The notes under the pieces are model-generated. The model made no database searches and was not told where the DNA came from. It saw only the letters and a program-made list of their open reading frames with translations. The position numbers and the translations under genes were made by a program. Shown piece by piece: positions 45,913 to 55,138 of a DNA stretch of 56,055 nucleotides (position 1 is the first letter of the stretch; every line of letters starts with the position of its first letter). Location of the stretch: contig NZ_BCRK01000016.1 in NCBI RefSeq assembly GCF_001552555.1, positions 1 through 56,055 on the forward strand, written 5' to 3'. The DNA comes from Nocardiopsis trehalosi NBRC 14201 (GTDB taxonomy: Bacteria; Actinomycetota; Actinomycetes; Streptosporangiales; Streptosporangiaceae).

Positions 45913-46989
45913 TCAGCCGGGGTCGGGCCCGGCCGCCGCCAGGACCGCACGGCCGAACGCGGGCGAGAAGAGGGCCGCGCGCTCCCCCCTCCGCAGCACC
46001 ACCCCCGTGTGCGCCAGCCAGGCCAGCTCGCGCGACTCCGGCACCGGGCCCGCCCCCTCGGCCACCCGGCGCAGCACCGCCACCCCGCGCGGGCCGAGGT
46101 CGTCGGCGATGGTGCGCAGCATCCGGTCGAAGTACCCGGCGATGGCGTGCTCCTCGCGCCGGTAGGCGTCGCCGACGTCGAGGAGGTCACCCGCCAGGTG
46201 CCGGTCGACCAGCCGGTTGCAGAGCAGCTCCAGCAGGAAGGGGTGGGCGCCGGTCCGCTCCAGGATCGCGCCGCGCAGCGGGGCGAGGTCGGCGCCCGCG
46301 GCGGCACCCCGGGCCAGCAGCTCGTCGACCTCGGGGTCGGTGAACATGCCGACGTGGCAGGTGTCGGGCACCACGCCGCCGAGGATCGAGCCGCCGGCGG
46401 TGTCGGTCTCGATCTTCTCGATGTGCCGGCGCGAGACGGTGACCAGCCCCAGCGGGTACTCGTCGTCGCTCGCCAGGTCCCGCAGCAGCTGGAACTGGGC
46501 CAGCCCGCTGAACGTCACCGACGCCCGGTCGAACTCGTCCAGCACCAGCAGCACGTAGGTGCCGTCCTCCCGCAGCACGCGGAGCAGGTCGCGCACGGCC
46601 TCGTTCAGCCGGTACCACTCCGGGGCCGTCTGGATCACCTCGTCCAGGGGGCCGACCGCGTCGCGGCGCCGCTGCGGCAGCCGCTGGAGCAGGCGCCGCG
46701 ACAGCACGCGGAACAGGTCGGTACCCGCCTCGTAGGAGCCGACGTTGAGCCACACGTGCACCAGGTCGTCGCGGTCGGCCGGGCAGGTGCGCACCGCCTG
46801 GCGCACCAGGCTCGTCTTGCCCACGCGGTGGTGGCCGACGATCCGCAGGTTCATCGGCCGCCGCGGGTCGCGCCAGGTGCGCTGGACGCGCTCGACCAGG
46901 TCGGCGCGCCCGACGAACCGGTCCCCGCCGGCCACCTGCCCCACCAGGCGGTAGGGGTTGGCGGCCGTCCGCTCCGCGCCGGCCGTCAC
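45913..46989 (-). CDS. AAA-type ATPase, smaller member of a coupled pair
   Basis: A 358-residue P-loop NTPase. It starts NPYRLVGQVAGGDRFVGR, a lead-in shared with the larger ATPase upstream. Walker A is GHHRVGKTS with K58, and Walker B is VLLVLDEFD with D151-E152. After the ATPase core the C-terminal third looks like a winged-helix pair (AVLRRVAEGAGPVPESREL, then LAHTGVVLRRGERAALFSP). Its GTG overlaps the stop of the 1479-residue gene (GTGA), so both products are probably made together. The type of ATPase is STAND/ORC-like; no precise family can be named. Confidence 0.78.
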   Translation of the reverse strand: MTAGAERTAANPYRLVGQVAGGDRFVGRADLVERVQRTWRDPRRPMNLRIVGHHRVGKTSLVRQAVRTCPADRDDLVHVWLNVGSYEAGTDLFRVLSRRLLQRLPQRRRDAVGPLDEVIQTAPEWYRLNEAVRDLLRVLREDGTYVLLVLDEFDRASVTFSGLAQFQLLRDLASDDEYPLGLVTVSRRHIEKIETDTAGGSILGGVVPDTCHVGMFTDPEVDELLARGAAAGADLAPLRGAILERTGAHPFLLELLCNRLVDRHLAGDLLDVGDAYRREEHAIAGYFDRMLRTIADDLGPRGVAVLRRVAEGAGPVPESRELAWLAHTGVVLRRGERAALFSPAFGRAVLAAAGPDPG

Positions 46990-49900
46990 GGCGCCCCCGC
47001 CTCGGCCGCCGAACCGAAGTACTTCAGCAGCCAGTCCTGGTAGATGCGGACCACGATCCGGTACGTCCCCTGCTCGCGGCGCACCACGTCGCGGGTGACC
47101 AGGTCCTCCAGCAGGTCGTGCAGCCGGGTGCCGCCCGCGTACTGCGCGCGGATGGCGTCGATGGTCGCCGCGCGGTGCCGCGAGGCCCGCGCCACCGCGA
47201 GCAGGACCTGCTGGTACTCGGCGCGCGACGGGGCCTGCGGGTCGGTGTAGCCGGGGGACTCCAGGTTGTCGAAGTCCTTCTCCTCCAGGGAGGTGAGGAA
47301 GGTGTCGCGGACCCGTTCGACGTCGGCCTCGGTGACGAACGGGACGCGCTCGGCGTTCATGTACTCGACCATCTCGTAGCAGAAGCGCTGGATGTAGAAC
47401 GCGCTGCCGCCGGTCAGGTCGAGGATGCGGTCCGACGCCCGCTCGCGGTACCTGCTGATCCGGGACTCCGCGCCGCCGATCCAGATGGGCTCCGTGATGA
47501 GCCGCCGGGCGTGGTAGTCGCTCAGGTAGGTGACCCGCTCGGCGGAGAACACCCCGAACGAGTTCGGGTCGTCCTTGATCAGCCGGTCCAGCGCCGCCTG
47601 CCCGACGATCACCAGGTGGAACAGGCGCCGCTCGATGATGGCCTTGAACGTCTGCATGAACGACGGCGACAGCAGGCCCTCGCGGATCCACCGGTCGAAG
47701 TACTGGAACTCGTCGATCAGCACCACCACCGGCGGGTGCGGCCCCGGGGTGCGGGCGCGGTACTCCTCGTACAGCCGGGCGTAGTCCTGCACCGGCTCGG
47801 GCGTGGCCAGGAAGGCGTCGCGGGTCAGGCCGGGCGGCAGCAGCGGGGCGCTGCCCGGCGGCGCCAGCGGCAGCAGCGCCGCGCTCGCGCCCTCCAGGAT
47901 GCGCCACACCAGCAGCCGGATCAGCCGGATGCCGGTCGGGTCCGTCGGATCGGGGGTCATGTCCCCGATGTTGCGCACGTCGACCACGGGCAGGTGGTCG
48001 TCGTAGCGGAGCTGCTGGGTCAGGTGCAGCCGGATGGACGACTTCCCGGCGCGCTTCTGCCCGAACACCGCCACCCCCACCCCCGGGGAGGACGCGCCGC
48101 GCAGCCGGTCGCGGATGCGGTCGAGTACCTCCTCCCGGCCGAAGAACATCTCCGGGTCCTCCACCGGTCGGCCCGTGGCGCCGTCGGTGTAGGGGTTGGC
48201 GATCGGCTGGAACTCCTCGTCGCGGGCGAGCTGCACGGGCAGCGTCGCCCCGAACTCGGTCGGGTCCTCGCTCGACCGGGGCAGGTAGCGCAGCTTCACC
48301 GGCAGCGAGAACGCGCCGTCGCGCAGACCCTGCTCGGTGACGTGCAACCGAATCGCCTCGATGCGGTGCTCCCCGCTCGGCACCGCGCTCTTGAGCGCGA
48401 TCGGGGCGCCGGAGCGGGGGCCGACCACCGAGAACAGCGTGGTGTCGTCGCCGCCGACGGTCAGCTCCGCCGACTCGATGGGCGCGCCCGACAGGTTGGC
48501 CACCTTGATCTGCACGGTGACCACCCCGTTCTGCACGCCGCTGCTGCGCTCCAGCGCCAGGGAGAGCCGCGGCACCGGGGGCGCGCCCTCGATGAGGTCG
48601 CGCTGCGCCTCGGCGGTGATCTCCTGGAGGCGGCGCACCGTCGGCTCCACGATCTCCACGGCCAGCGCGGTGGGCGCCCGGTTGATCTCGGCCAGCTGCT
48701 CCTTCATGCTGCGCGCCACCCGCTGCAGGCTCCGCTCCCGCGCCTCGAAGGACTCCTCGTTGAGGAAGCGGCGGATCTCGTCGAGCGACTCGGTGATCCG
48801 GTGCAGGCTCTCCGCGAGCCGTGGGTCGGCCTGCCGGGAGTGCTCGCGCACCCGGTCCAGCGCCGCGCCGATGGCCGCCTCCTTGGCGGTGACCTGCGGC
48901 AGCTCCTCCAGGGTGTGGACCAGCCGGCGCTCCTGGCGCATCCACTGCTGGGCCCGCTGCCCCCAGGCGGAGCGGACCGTCCGCGCGTCGTCCTCGGCGC
49001 ACCGCAGGAACCGGCTCGACTCGGCGAGCAGGCTGGTGTCGGAGCACAGCGCCTCCAGGACCAGGTCGCGGGCCGCGACGGTCGTGGCGATGAGCACGGG
49101 CAGCAGTTCGAACAGTCCGCGGCCGTGCTTGCTCAGGCCCTTGCGCAGCAGCCGCGACACGTCGGAGGCGCGGATCGACGACTCGTCCTGCTCGCTCTTG
49201 CGCCGCTTGCGGCCGCCGGGGCCGTCGAGCAGGGTCAGGAACCCCACCAGCGCCGAGCGGATGCCGGGGGCCTCGTCGTCCTCGTCGCGCTCGTCGCGCT
49301 CGTCGTAGGCGACCAGCGCGGCGCAGTAGAGGTCGCGAGCGGCCTCGGGCGCCTGCCGGCTGAGCATGATGCCGGCGAGCTGGGTCAGCCCCCGGTACAG
49401 GTGGGTGTTGGGGTCGGGCTGGTTGAAGTCCTGGGCGAGGACGGCCGCCGACACGTAGTACTTCGCGCTGTTCTCCGGGTCGCCGAACTCCGACTGCCGG
49501 GCGAGGTTGGCGAGGGTCTTGATGTGGCGGCTGCTGACGACCCGGTCCTCGGTGTCGAGCTGGCGCCGGACCCGGTCGGCGTGCTCGGAGTAGGTGCGCA
49601 TGATGTAGTCGACGAGGGGCGGGATGGGGGCGTTCTCCGGCTTCTCCAGCAGGGTGGGGACCCACTCCGGCGAGTTGCGCCGGCCCAGGCGCAGGTCCTC
49701 GATCTGCTTGCGGATGTCGGCGGCGCGGTCGTCGTCGTGCGCGGTGATCAGCTGCTCGGCGCGCGCGAGGTCGTCGGAGGTGCCCCGCTGGATGAGCGCC
49801 ATCGCCAGGCCGCGCTGGATTCCCGTCTGGTGCGGCGTCTGCCGGTAGAGCAGCTCCCAGTCGGCGATGGAGTCCTGGCCGTCGGCGAGCTTGACGTAGG

Positions 49901-51425
49901 CGATCTGGTGGTGCAGGTCCAGGCGCCGCTGGTCGGTGAGGTCGCGGCGGGCGCGCTGCCGGTCGAGCACCTGCAGCGCCTCGGTGTAGCGGCGGGCGCC
50001 GGTGAGGAAGTCGATGAGGATGTTGTCGCGCGCGTTGCCGGGGGCGAGGCTGTCGGGGTACTCCACCTCCAGCACCCGCAGCGCCGCCTCGGGGCCGTCG
50101 GTGCGCCGGGTGATCCAGGCGAGGTCCTTGATGGCGCTCTCGCGCTTGGGGCCGCCCTGGCGGATCGCCTTCCGGTAGGCGGCCTTGGCGCCGACGAGGT
50201 CCTTGACGCGGTGCTCCAGGTACTTGGCGCGCTGGTAGGGGTCGCGCCGGAGGGTGCGGTCGAGCTGCGGGGAGCGGGCCGCCGGCGCGGAGGCGCCGGG
50301 GGTGGCGAGGGCGCCGGGGGTGCCGGGCGGTCCGCCGGGCCGGGCCGGCGCCGGCGCGGGGTCGGGCTCGCGGGGCACCGGGCCGTAGGCGGCCGGCGCC
50401 GCCGGCGGGGGCAGCGGGGTGGTGTCGGGCCGGGTGCCGGCGAGCGCCTCGCGGACCGGGGCCAGGGCGGCGGCGTCGTGCCGGGGGGAGTCCAGCAGCA
50501 CGCCCAGCCGCGACCGGGTGCCGTGCGCGTCGAGCAGCCGCACCAGCGACCGCCACGCGGCGGGGTCGTCCGCGGGCGGCACCTCGGTGAAGAAGCGCAG
50601 CAGCGCGGTGGCGGCGGCGGTGGGGTCGCCGAGCCGGGCGGAGGTGACGGCCTGCAGCCGCATCGCCGGGGGGTCGCCGTCCTCGACGGCCGCGGCGGCC
50701 CTGCGGTGCGCCACGGTGAGATCGCCCTTGAGCAGGGTGAACACCCCGAGCAGGCGGAGCAGTTCGGCGTTGGACTGGTCGGCGTTCCACAGGACGAGCG
50801 TGCGCGAGTGCAGCGCGCCGATGCGGCCGAAGCGCGGGTCCAGCTCCTTGACGCGCTCGGCGTACTCGTAGGAGTTGCGGATCTGGAGGAGCTGGTTGCG
50901 GTGCTCGGGGGCCACCCAGATGTCGAAGTCGACCGGCAGCACCGGCAGCGCGCCGACCTCCGCGAGGGCGGCGGCCTGCTCGGCGGGGTCCGCGGGAGGC
51001 GGGGGGTCGGGCGCGGGGGGCTCCGGCTCCGGCGTGGCGGCGGCCGGGGCGGGCGCGGCCTCGGCGGCGGCGCCGGCGTCTCGTCCGGCGTCGGTCGGGA
51101 CGTCCGTTGTGCCATGGCGCCCGATCGGAGCCGTGGCGCCCGCCGTGGCCGGCGCGGCGGCGTTGTCCGGTACGGCCGGGACCCCCGCGGCCGCCGGGGC
51201 GGCCGCGTCGACCGGCGCGGCGGCGTTCCCCGCGGCCGGGCCGGCGGGGAGCGCGCTCACCACCGCGGGCAGGGCGACGGCCACCGGGGTGCCGTCGTCG
51301 CGGCGCAGGAGCAGCCGCTGGAGGGTCAGTTCCTCCAGCACGCCGGTATGGGTGGCGCCCGTGACGAGGGTGATCTCCAACCGGTCGCCGACCGCCCCCG
51401 CGGACTGGATGAACTGCGCGTCCAT
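46986..51425 (-). CDS. Large multidomain NTPase: LSm-like, helical-repeat, coiled-coil, beta-sandwich and AAA ATPase
   Basis: A 1479-residue protein of unrecognised system. Residues 10-58 (GDRLEITLVTGATHTGVLEE, then LTLQRLLLRRDDGTPVAVAL) look like an LSm/Sm barrel. A Pro/Ala-rich linker follows (about 60-160), then TPR-like helical repeats (about 170-700), a charged helical region (about 700-1030) and a beta-sandwich (about 1040-1100). The ATPase has the lead-in NPYTDGATGRPVEDPEMFFG, Walker A GQKRAGKSS (K1128) and Walker B VVVLIDEFQYFD (D1238-E1239), ending in a winged-helix-like segment. ATG 51425 has GGGAGGGG upstream. It overlaps the second ATPase gene. The domain plan suggests a large sensor-switch ATPase, possibly in defence or stress. 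Confidence 0.75.
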   Translation of the reverse strand: MDAQFIQSAGAVGDRLEITLVTGATHTGVLEELTLQRLLLRRDDGTPVAVALPAVVSALPAGPAAGNAAAPVDAAAPAAAGVPAVPDNAAAPATAGATAPIGRHGTTDVPTDAGRDAGAAAEAAPAPAAATPEPEPPAPDPPPPADPAEQAAALAEVGALPVLPVDFDIWVAPEHRNQLLQIRNSYEYAERVKELDPRFGRIGALHSRTLVLWNADQSNAELLRLLGVFTLLKGDLTVAHRRAAAAVEDGDPPAMRLQAVTSARLGDPTAAATALLRFFTEVPPADDPAAWRSLVRLLDAHGTRSRLGVLLDSPRHDAAALAPVREALAGTRPDTTPLPPPAAPAAYGPVPREPDPAPAPARPGGPPGTPGALATPGASAPAARSPQLDRTLRRDPYQRAKYLEHRVKDLVGAKAAYRKAIRQGGPKRESAIKDLAWITRRTDGPEAALRVLEVEYPDSLAPGNARDNILIDFLTGARRYTEALQVLDRQRARRDLTDQRRLDLHHQIAYVKLADGQDSIADWELLYRQTPHQTGIQRGLAMALIQRGTSDDLARAEQLITAHDDDRAADIRKQIEDLRLGRRNSPEWVPTLLEKPENAPIPPLVDYIMRTYSEHADRVRRQLDTEDRVVSSRHIKTLANLARQSEFGDPENSAKYYVSAAVLAQDFNQPDPNTHLYRGLTQLAGIMLSRQAPEAARDLYCAALVAYDERDERDEDDEAPGIRSALVGFLTLLDGPGGRKRRKSEQDESSIRASDVSRLLRKGLSKHGRGLFELLPVLIATTVAARDLVLEALCSDTSLLAESSRFLRCAEDDARTVRSAWGQRAQQWMRQERRLVHTLEELPQVTAKEAAIGAALDRVREHSRQADPRLAESLHRITESLDEIRRFLNEESFEARERSLQRVARSMKEQLAEINRAPTALAVEIVEPTVRRLQEITAEAQRDLIEGAPPVPRLSLALERSSGVQNGVVTVQIKVANLSGAPIESAELTVGGDDTTLFSVVGPRSGAPIALKSAVPSGEHRIEAIRLHVTEQGLRDGAFSLPVKLRYLPRSSEDPTEFGATLPVQLARDEEFQPIANPYTDGATGRPVEDPEMFFGREEVLDRIRDRLRGASSPGVGVAVFGQKRAGKSSIRLHLTQQLRYDDHLPVVDVRNIGDMTPDPTDPTGIRLIRLLVWRILEGASAALLPLAPPGSAPLLPPGLTRDAFLATPEPVQDYARLYEEYRARTPGPHPPVVVLIDEFQYFDRWIREGLLSPSFMQTFKAIIERRLFHLVIVGQAALDRLIKDDPNSFGVFSAERVTYLSDYHARRLITEPIWIGGAESRISRYRERASDRILDLTGGSAFYIQRFCYEMVEYMNAERVPFVTEADVERVRDTFLTSLEEKDFDNLESPGYTDPQAPSRAEYQQVLLAVARASRHRAATIDAIRAQYAGGTRLHDLLEDLVTRDVVRREQGTYRIVVRIYQDWLLKYFGSAAEAGAP

Positions 51426-51546
51426 TCCCCTCCCCCACTCGGGGCGGCACCCTCCACCACGAATCACCGGCGCCGGCGGCCCGCCCATGCCGTGAAACCG
51501 GCAAGCCTTCAGAATAGGGTCTTTCCGCCTCTGCGGCGGCGGATTG

Positions 51547-51590
51547 GCATTCTCGGTAGCGGAATGTTGCCATTCCCGGCAGAGGGGAAT
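51547..51590 (-). promoter_or_regulatory. Tandem alternating half-sites upstream of the NTPase pair
   Basis: Four half-sites of the form CATTC/GAATG alternate in orientation: CATTC at 51548, GAATG at 51562, CATTC at 51571 and GGAAT at 51586. They make overlapping inverted repeats, including the perfect GGAATG-TTGC-CATTCC at 51561-51576. They lie in the only AT-richer stretch of the region, 120-165 bases before the NTPase start, and look like an operator. Confidence 0.5.
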
Positions 51591-51760
51591 CGCGAGCATT
51601 TTTCCCCAGTCCTCGGATATACGAAATCCCCCGAACCGAACGTGCACTCCGGCCCCTCCGGCCCCTCCGGCCCCTTCGGCCCTTCCGCCACCGGCCCCGG
51701 AGCCGCCGACCCACAGTGGAGGCCAGGCCTGCCCCCGCCCGTCCACGCGAGGGTCGGACC

Positions 51761-51991
51761 GGCCGGCCAAGGAGCGGTGGTACCTGCCCCCTGGCGGTCG
51801 CGGTCCGCCCTAGCGGTAGAGCGGCGGCGCCGCCGGCTCCCGTGGGCGACGGCGCGCCGCCTCTCCGGCGGCCGCCCGCGCGGCGGGGTCGGCCGGTCAA
51901 GGCGCGGTGGCGTCCGCGTCCTGCCGGCCACGGTCCGCCCTACCGGTAGAACGGCGGCGCCGCCGGCTCCCGTGGGCGACGGCGCGCCGCC
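51761..51991. repeat. Two diverged direct repeats of about 100 bp
   Basis: The stretch 51761-51861 is repeated at 51891-51991 (offset 130). The second half of each copy is nearly identical: CGGTCCGCCCTA, then GCGGCGCCGCCGGCTCCCGT and GGGCGACGGCGCGCCGCC; the first half is more diverged. Each copy contains the palindrome CGGCGGCGCCGCCG. They lie between the divergent NTPase and methyltransferase genes; no gene is convincing in 51426-52211. Confidence 0.75.
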
Positions 51992-52211
51992 TCCGGCAGG
52001 CTGTCGGCGTCGGCCCGATGGTGCCCGTCGCCTCGAACCCCACCGTTCCCCCCACCCACCCCCTCCGGCGCACCAAAGGCGAACCGAACCACAAACCTCA
52101 GTATTCTCGGACACATCAGTCCGACGGCGGGGCGTCCCCGAGCCCGGCGGCCCGCCCGCCCGCGCCGCACCGCGCGCCCGCAGCCGCGCCGAACCCCCCT
52201 TGGAGCCTTCT

Positions 52212-53036
52212 ATGAGCCAGCCCGCCGCTTCCGGCGACCCGCAGAGCGCCGCCGACGCCCTCGACCTCTCGGTGCCGCACTCGGCGCGGGTGTGGAACTA
52301 CTGGCTGGGTGGCAAGGACAACTACGCGGCCGACCGCGCGGCCGGCGACGAGGTGCTGCGCACGCTGCCCGACATCGCCGACGGCGCCCGGGCCGAACGG
52401 GCGTTCCTCGTCCGCGTCATCCACCACCTGGTGGAGGAGGCGGGCATCCGGCAGTTCCTCGACATCGGCACCGGGCTGCCGACCATGAACAACACGCACG
52501 AGGTGGCCCAGCGGCTCGCGCCCGAGTCCCGCGTCGTCTACGTCGACAACGACCCGCTCGTCATGGTGCACGCCCGCGCCCTGCTGACCAGCAGCGACGA
52601 GGGCGCCACCAACTACATCGAGGCCGACCTGCGCGACCCGGAGGCCATCCTGGCGGCGAGCGCCGCGACGCTCGACTTCGACCGGCCTATCGGCCTCATG
52701 CTCCTGGGCGTGGTCAACCACCTCGTGGACACCGAGCAGTCGCTCGCCGTGGTGTCCCGGCTCGTCGACGCCCTGCCCCCGGGCAGCCACCTGGTGCTCA
52801 CCCACTCCACGGCCGAGGTCCACGGCGAGCCGATGCTGGAGGTCATGCGCGAGATGAACGAGCGCGGCGGCACCCCCATCACGGCCCGCAGCCGCAAGGA
52901 GATCGAACGCTACTTCGACGGCACCGAACTCCTCCCGCCGGGCGTGGTCTCCTGCTCCCGCTGGCGCCCCGAGACCACCGACATCGGCGCCCCCGCCGAG
53001 GTCTACCTCTTCGGCGGCGTCGGCCGCGTCGGCTGA
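52212..53036 (+). CDS. SAM-dependent methyltransferase (DUF574 / Methyltransf_19 type)
   Basis: A 274-residue protein of the actinobacteria-typical DUF574 group. The opening DLSVPHSARVWNYWLGGKDN and the SAM-binding FLDIGTGLPTMNN are diagnostic, with later VVYVDNDPLVMVHARALL and RSRKEIERYFDGTEL. The substrate of this large family is unknown. It diverges from the NTPase pair across about 785 bases of repeat-rich DNA and is probably an independent unit. Confidence 0.9.
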   Translation: MSQPAASGDPQSAADALDLSVPHSARVWNYWLGGKDNYAADRAAGDEVLRTLPDIADGARAERAFLVRVIHHLVEEAGIRQFLDIGTGLPTMNNTHEVAQRLAPESRVVYVDNDPLVMVHARALLTSSDEGATNYIEADLRDPEAILAASAATLDFDRPIGLMLLGVVNHLVDTEQSLAVVSRLVDALPPGSHLVLTHSTAEVHGEPMLEVMREMNERGGTPITARSRKEIERYFDGTELLPPGVVSCSRWRPETTDIGAPAEVYLFGGVGRVG

Positions 53037-53076
53037 CACCCACCCACCGGAGGGCGGCGCCCGGGGCGCGGCGGGG

Positions 53077-53874
53077 TCACCCGCGCAGGGCGAGGAAGTG
53101 GATCGGGGAGTTCGGGGTGAAGCCGATACGGGGGTACACCGGCGCTCCGGCGGCGGTGGCGTGCAGGGTCGCGCGGGTCAGCCCGGTGCCCCGGCCGCCC
53201 TCGTACAGCGCCTTGCGCGTGACCGCCTCGCCGTAGCCCCGGCGCTGCCAGCGCGGGTCGGTGGCGACGAGGGCCACGAACAGGCGGCCGTCCGCCTCCA
53301 CGGCGGCGGCGCAGGTCACCGGTTCGCCCTCGCGCAGGCCCAGGTAGGCGTGGACCCGGGTCCTCCACAGGCGCGAGCCGGCGAGTCCGTCGCGGCCGTC
53401 CTCCAGGGCGAACCCGTAGGCGCGCGAGTTGAGGTCGGCGTAGGCGAGCACCTGGTCGTCGGTCGCCACCCGCGCGAAGACGAGGTCGGGGTGGGTCGGC
53501 TCGGGGAGGGGCGGCAGGTCGCCGGCCATCCCGGTGCCGGGGAAGGCGTAGGCGAGCCCGGCGCGCTCGGCGGCCGGGTGCAGCGCGGCCCGGGCGTCGC
53601 CGTCGAGCAGGTCCTCGAACAGCCACAGGAAACCGGGGTGGCGCTTCGCGCGCATGATGTCCGCCGCCCGGGCCAGGTCCCGAGCCAGGGTGTCGGGGCC
53701 CACGCCGTCGGTGGTGAGGGTGACGCAGTTCCAGAACGGGAACCGGCAGTCGGCCCAGCGCACGGCGATCCCCGGAAGGTCCCGCACGTCGGCGCCGGGA
53801 TCGCGGTCGAGCACCATGGCCCGCCAGACCGTGGCGAGCTGCTCCACCGATTCGACGGATTCCGGGTGTCCCAT
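53077..53874 (-). CDS. GNAT-family N-acetyltransferase
   Basis: A 265-residue protein. Its C-terminal half carries the acetyl-CoA-binding motif VALVATDPRWQRRGYGEAV (R/Q-x-x-G-x-G type) and a terminal VYPRIGFTPNSPIHFLA. The N-terminal half (WADCRFPFWNCVTLTTDGVG) is typical of actinobacterial GNAT proteins with a helper N-terminal domain. The substrate is unknown. It is convergent with the methyltransferase gene. Confidence 0.85.
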   Translation of the reverse strand: MGHPESVESVEQLATVWRAMVLDRDPGADVRDLPGIAVRWADCRFPFWNCVTLTTDGVGPDTLARDLARAADIMRAKRHPGFLWLFEDLLDGDARAALHPAAERAGLAYAFPGTGMAGDLPPLPEPTHPDLVFARVATDDQVLAYADLNSRAYGFALEDGRDGLAGSRLWRTRVHAYLGLREGEPVTCAAAVEADGRLFVALVATDPRWQRRGYGEAVTRKALYEGGRGTGLTRATLHATAAGAPVYPRIGFTPNSPIHFLALRG

Positions 53875-54262
53875 CGTCGCAACCCCTTACACGGTCGAAC
53901 GGGCGCAGAACCGAGCGCGTCCGAGTATGCCGCCTCCCGCGCCCCGCTGTCCGGCGATCCGCCGCACCCCCCGTCCCCCTGCCGCCGACCCGGACGGCGG
54001 TCGGGGCTCCGGACGACCGGGCGGACCCGGCCGCGCACCCATGGAGAGAACGCGCAGGCCCCATACCCGGCCCGGTCCGCAGGGGCCGTCCGGGGCGGCG
54101 GAGCGCGGAGCGAGCCGGGGAGGAAACAGCAGATCGGCAGATCGGTCCGGCTGTAGCCGAGAACGGTCAGCCCTCGGGGATTCCGGAGCCCTTCTACTAC
54201 CGTGGACACGGCACGTGCACCTCACCGGTAGGGCAGCGCCCCTGCCCAGGAGAGAACACGTC
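53875..54262. other. Intergenic region without a recognisable gene
   Basis: These 388 bases separate the divergent GNAT and small membrane protein genes. I see no gene, RNA fold or repeat. The part 54180-54240 (CTTCTACTACCGTGGACACG) is less GC-rich and may hold the promoter of the downstream gene. Confidence 0.3.
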
Positions 54263-54613
54263 GTGACCGAACTCCCCGCGTCCGTGCGCTGGCTGCGCGC
54301 CCTCCTCTACGTCTCCGGTGGGCTGACGCTGCCGATCGCGGTGTCCATGCTGATGCTGACCGGGGTCTCCGCCTACGAACTCGGCTACAACGCGGTGGCG
54401 TCGCTGCCCGGGGTCGTCCAGATCCTGCTGGCGGTGTTCATCCGCCGCAACGGGCGCGTGGTGTTCTGGTCCATCCTCGGCGTGGAGGTCCTGATCGCCC
54501 TCTACGCCCTCCTCTCGCTCGGCGGCGACGGGCGTCTGGGCCAACTCATCCTGCCCGTGGCGATCCTCGTCCTCCTCCTGCGGCCCAGAGCGCGCGCCTT
54601 CTTCCTCCGTTGA
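54263..54613 (+). CDS. Small membrane protein, unknown function
   Basis: A 116-residue protein with four hydrophobic segments (ALLYVSGGLTLPIAVSMLML, VASLPGVVQILLAVF, VVFWSILGVEVLIALYALL and LILPVAILVLLLRP) and a basic C-terminus. No family is recognised. The GTG start has AGGAGAG 9 bases upstream. It stands alone between intergenic regions. Confidence 0.65.
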   Translation: MTELPASVRWLRALLYVSGGLTLPIAVSMLMLTGVSAYELGYNAVASLPGVVQILLAVFIRRNGRVVFWSILGVEVLIALYALLSLGGDGRLGQLILPVAILVLLLRPRARAFFLR

Positions 54614-54739
54614 CGACGGAGCGGAATCCCAGCGCCGCGACGCCCGGCGGCGGCTGGGGGCACGCAGCGGGGGCGGCCATGGTAGGGGATCGGCGCATCG
54701 ATCCGGGCACGCAGATCCGTATCGACGTCCAGGAAGGGG

Positions 54740-55138
54740 ATGAGTGCTCCGATGTCGGTGATCCGTTCGTCCGACCCCGACTTCCGCGTCTGCCGGATCG
54801 ACTTCGCGACGCTGCTCGACATCCAGGCGGAGGCGGAGGAGCGGGGCTGGGCGACCCGGTGGTCCTCGTCGGACGCGCTGCGCGGCCAGGTCAAGGAGGG
54901 GAGCGTCCTCCTCCGGTCGCTGCTGCGCGAGGAGCGGGGCGGGGAGGTGCGGGCCTACCGGTGCCTCGCCCTCTTCGCGTCCGCCGAGGACAGCGGCGGA
55001 AGGATCGCCACCATCGACGTCGCCCCGGCCAGGTTCGCGGCCTTGGAGCGGATCGACCGCGACCCCGACGTCCGCACGGCGCTCGCCCGGCTTTTCACCC
55101 TCGCGGCGGGCGGCATCTCACCCATCACGAAGAGGTGA
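54740..55138 (+). CDS. Hypothetical protein next to the CRISPR leader
   Basis: A 132-residue soluble protein, reading FRVCRIDFATLLDIQAEAEE early and SVLLRSLLREERGGEVRAYR in the middle, ending GGISPITKR. It is alpha/beta in character. No family is recognised and it does not look like a Cas protein. The ribosome site AGGAAGGGG is before the ATG. It is the last gene before the CRISPR array, 300 bases from the first repeat. Confidence 0.55.
   Translation: MSAPMSVIRSSDPDFRVCRIDFATLLDIQAEAEERGWATRWSSSDALRGQVKEGSVLLRSLLREERGGEVRAYRCLALFASAEDSGGRIATIDVAPARFAALERIDRDPDVRTALARLFTLAAGGISPITKR

Noticed and set aside
47118-53036. A 1972-codon plus-strand frame reading across the NTPase operon into the methyltransferase
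   Set aside because: Only its last 274 codons (from 52212) are a real gene; the rest is antisense to the NTPase pair and has no recognisable domain.
54740-55138. A cas-related gene beside the array
   Set aside because: The 132-residue protein shows no Cas1, Cas2 or Cas6-like motifs, and its codons and spacing suggest an independent gene.
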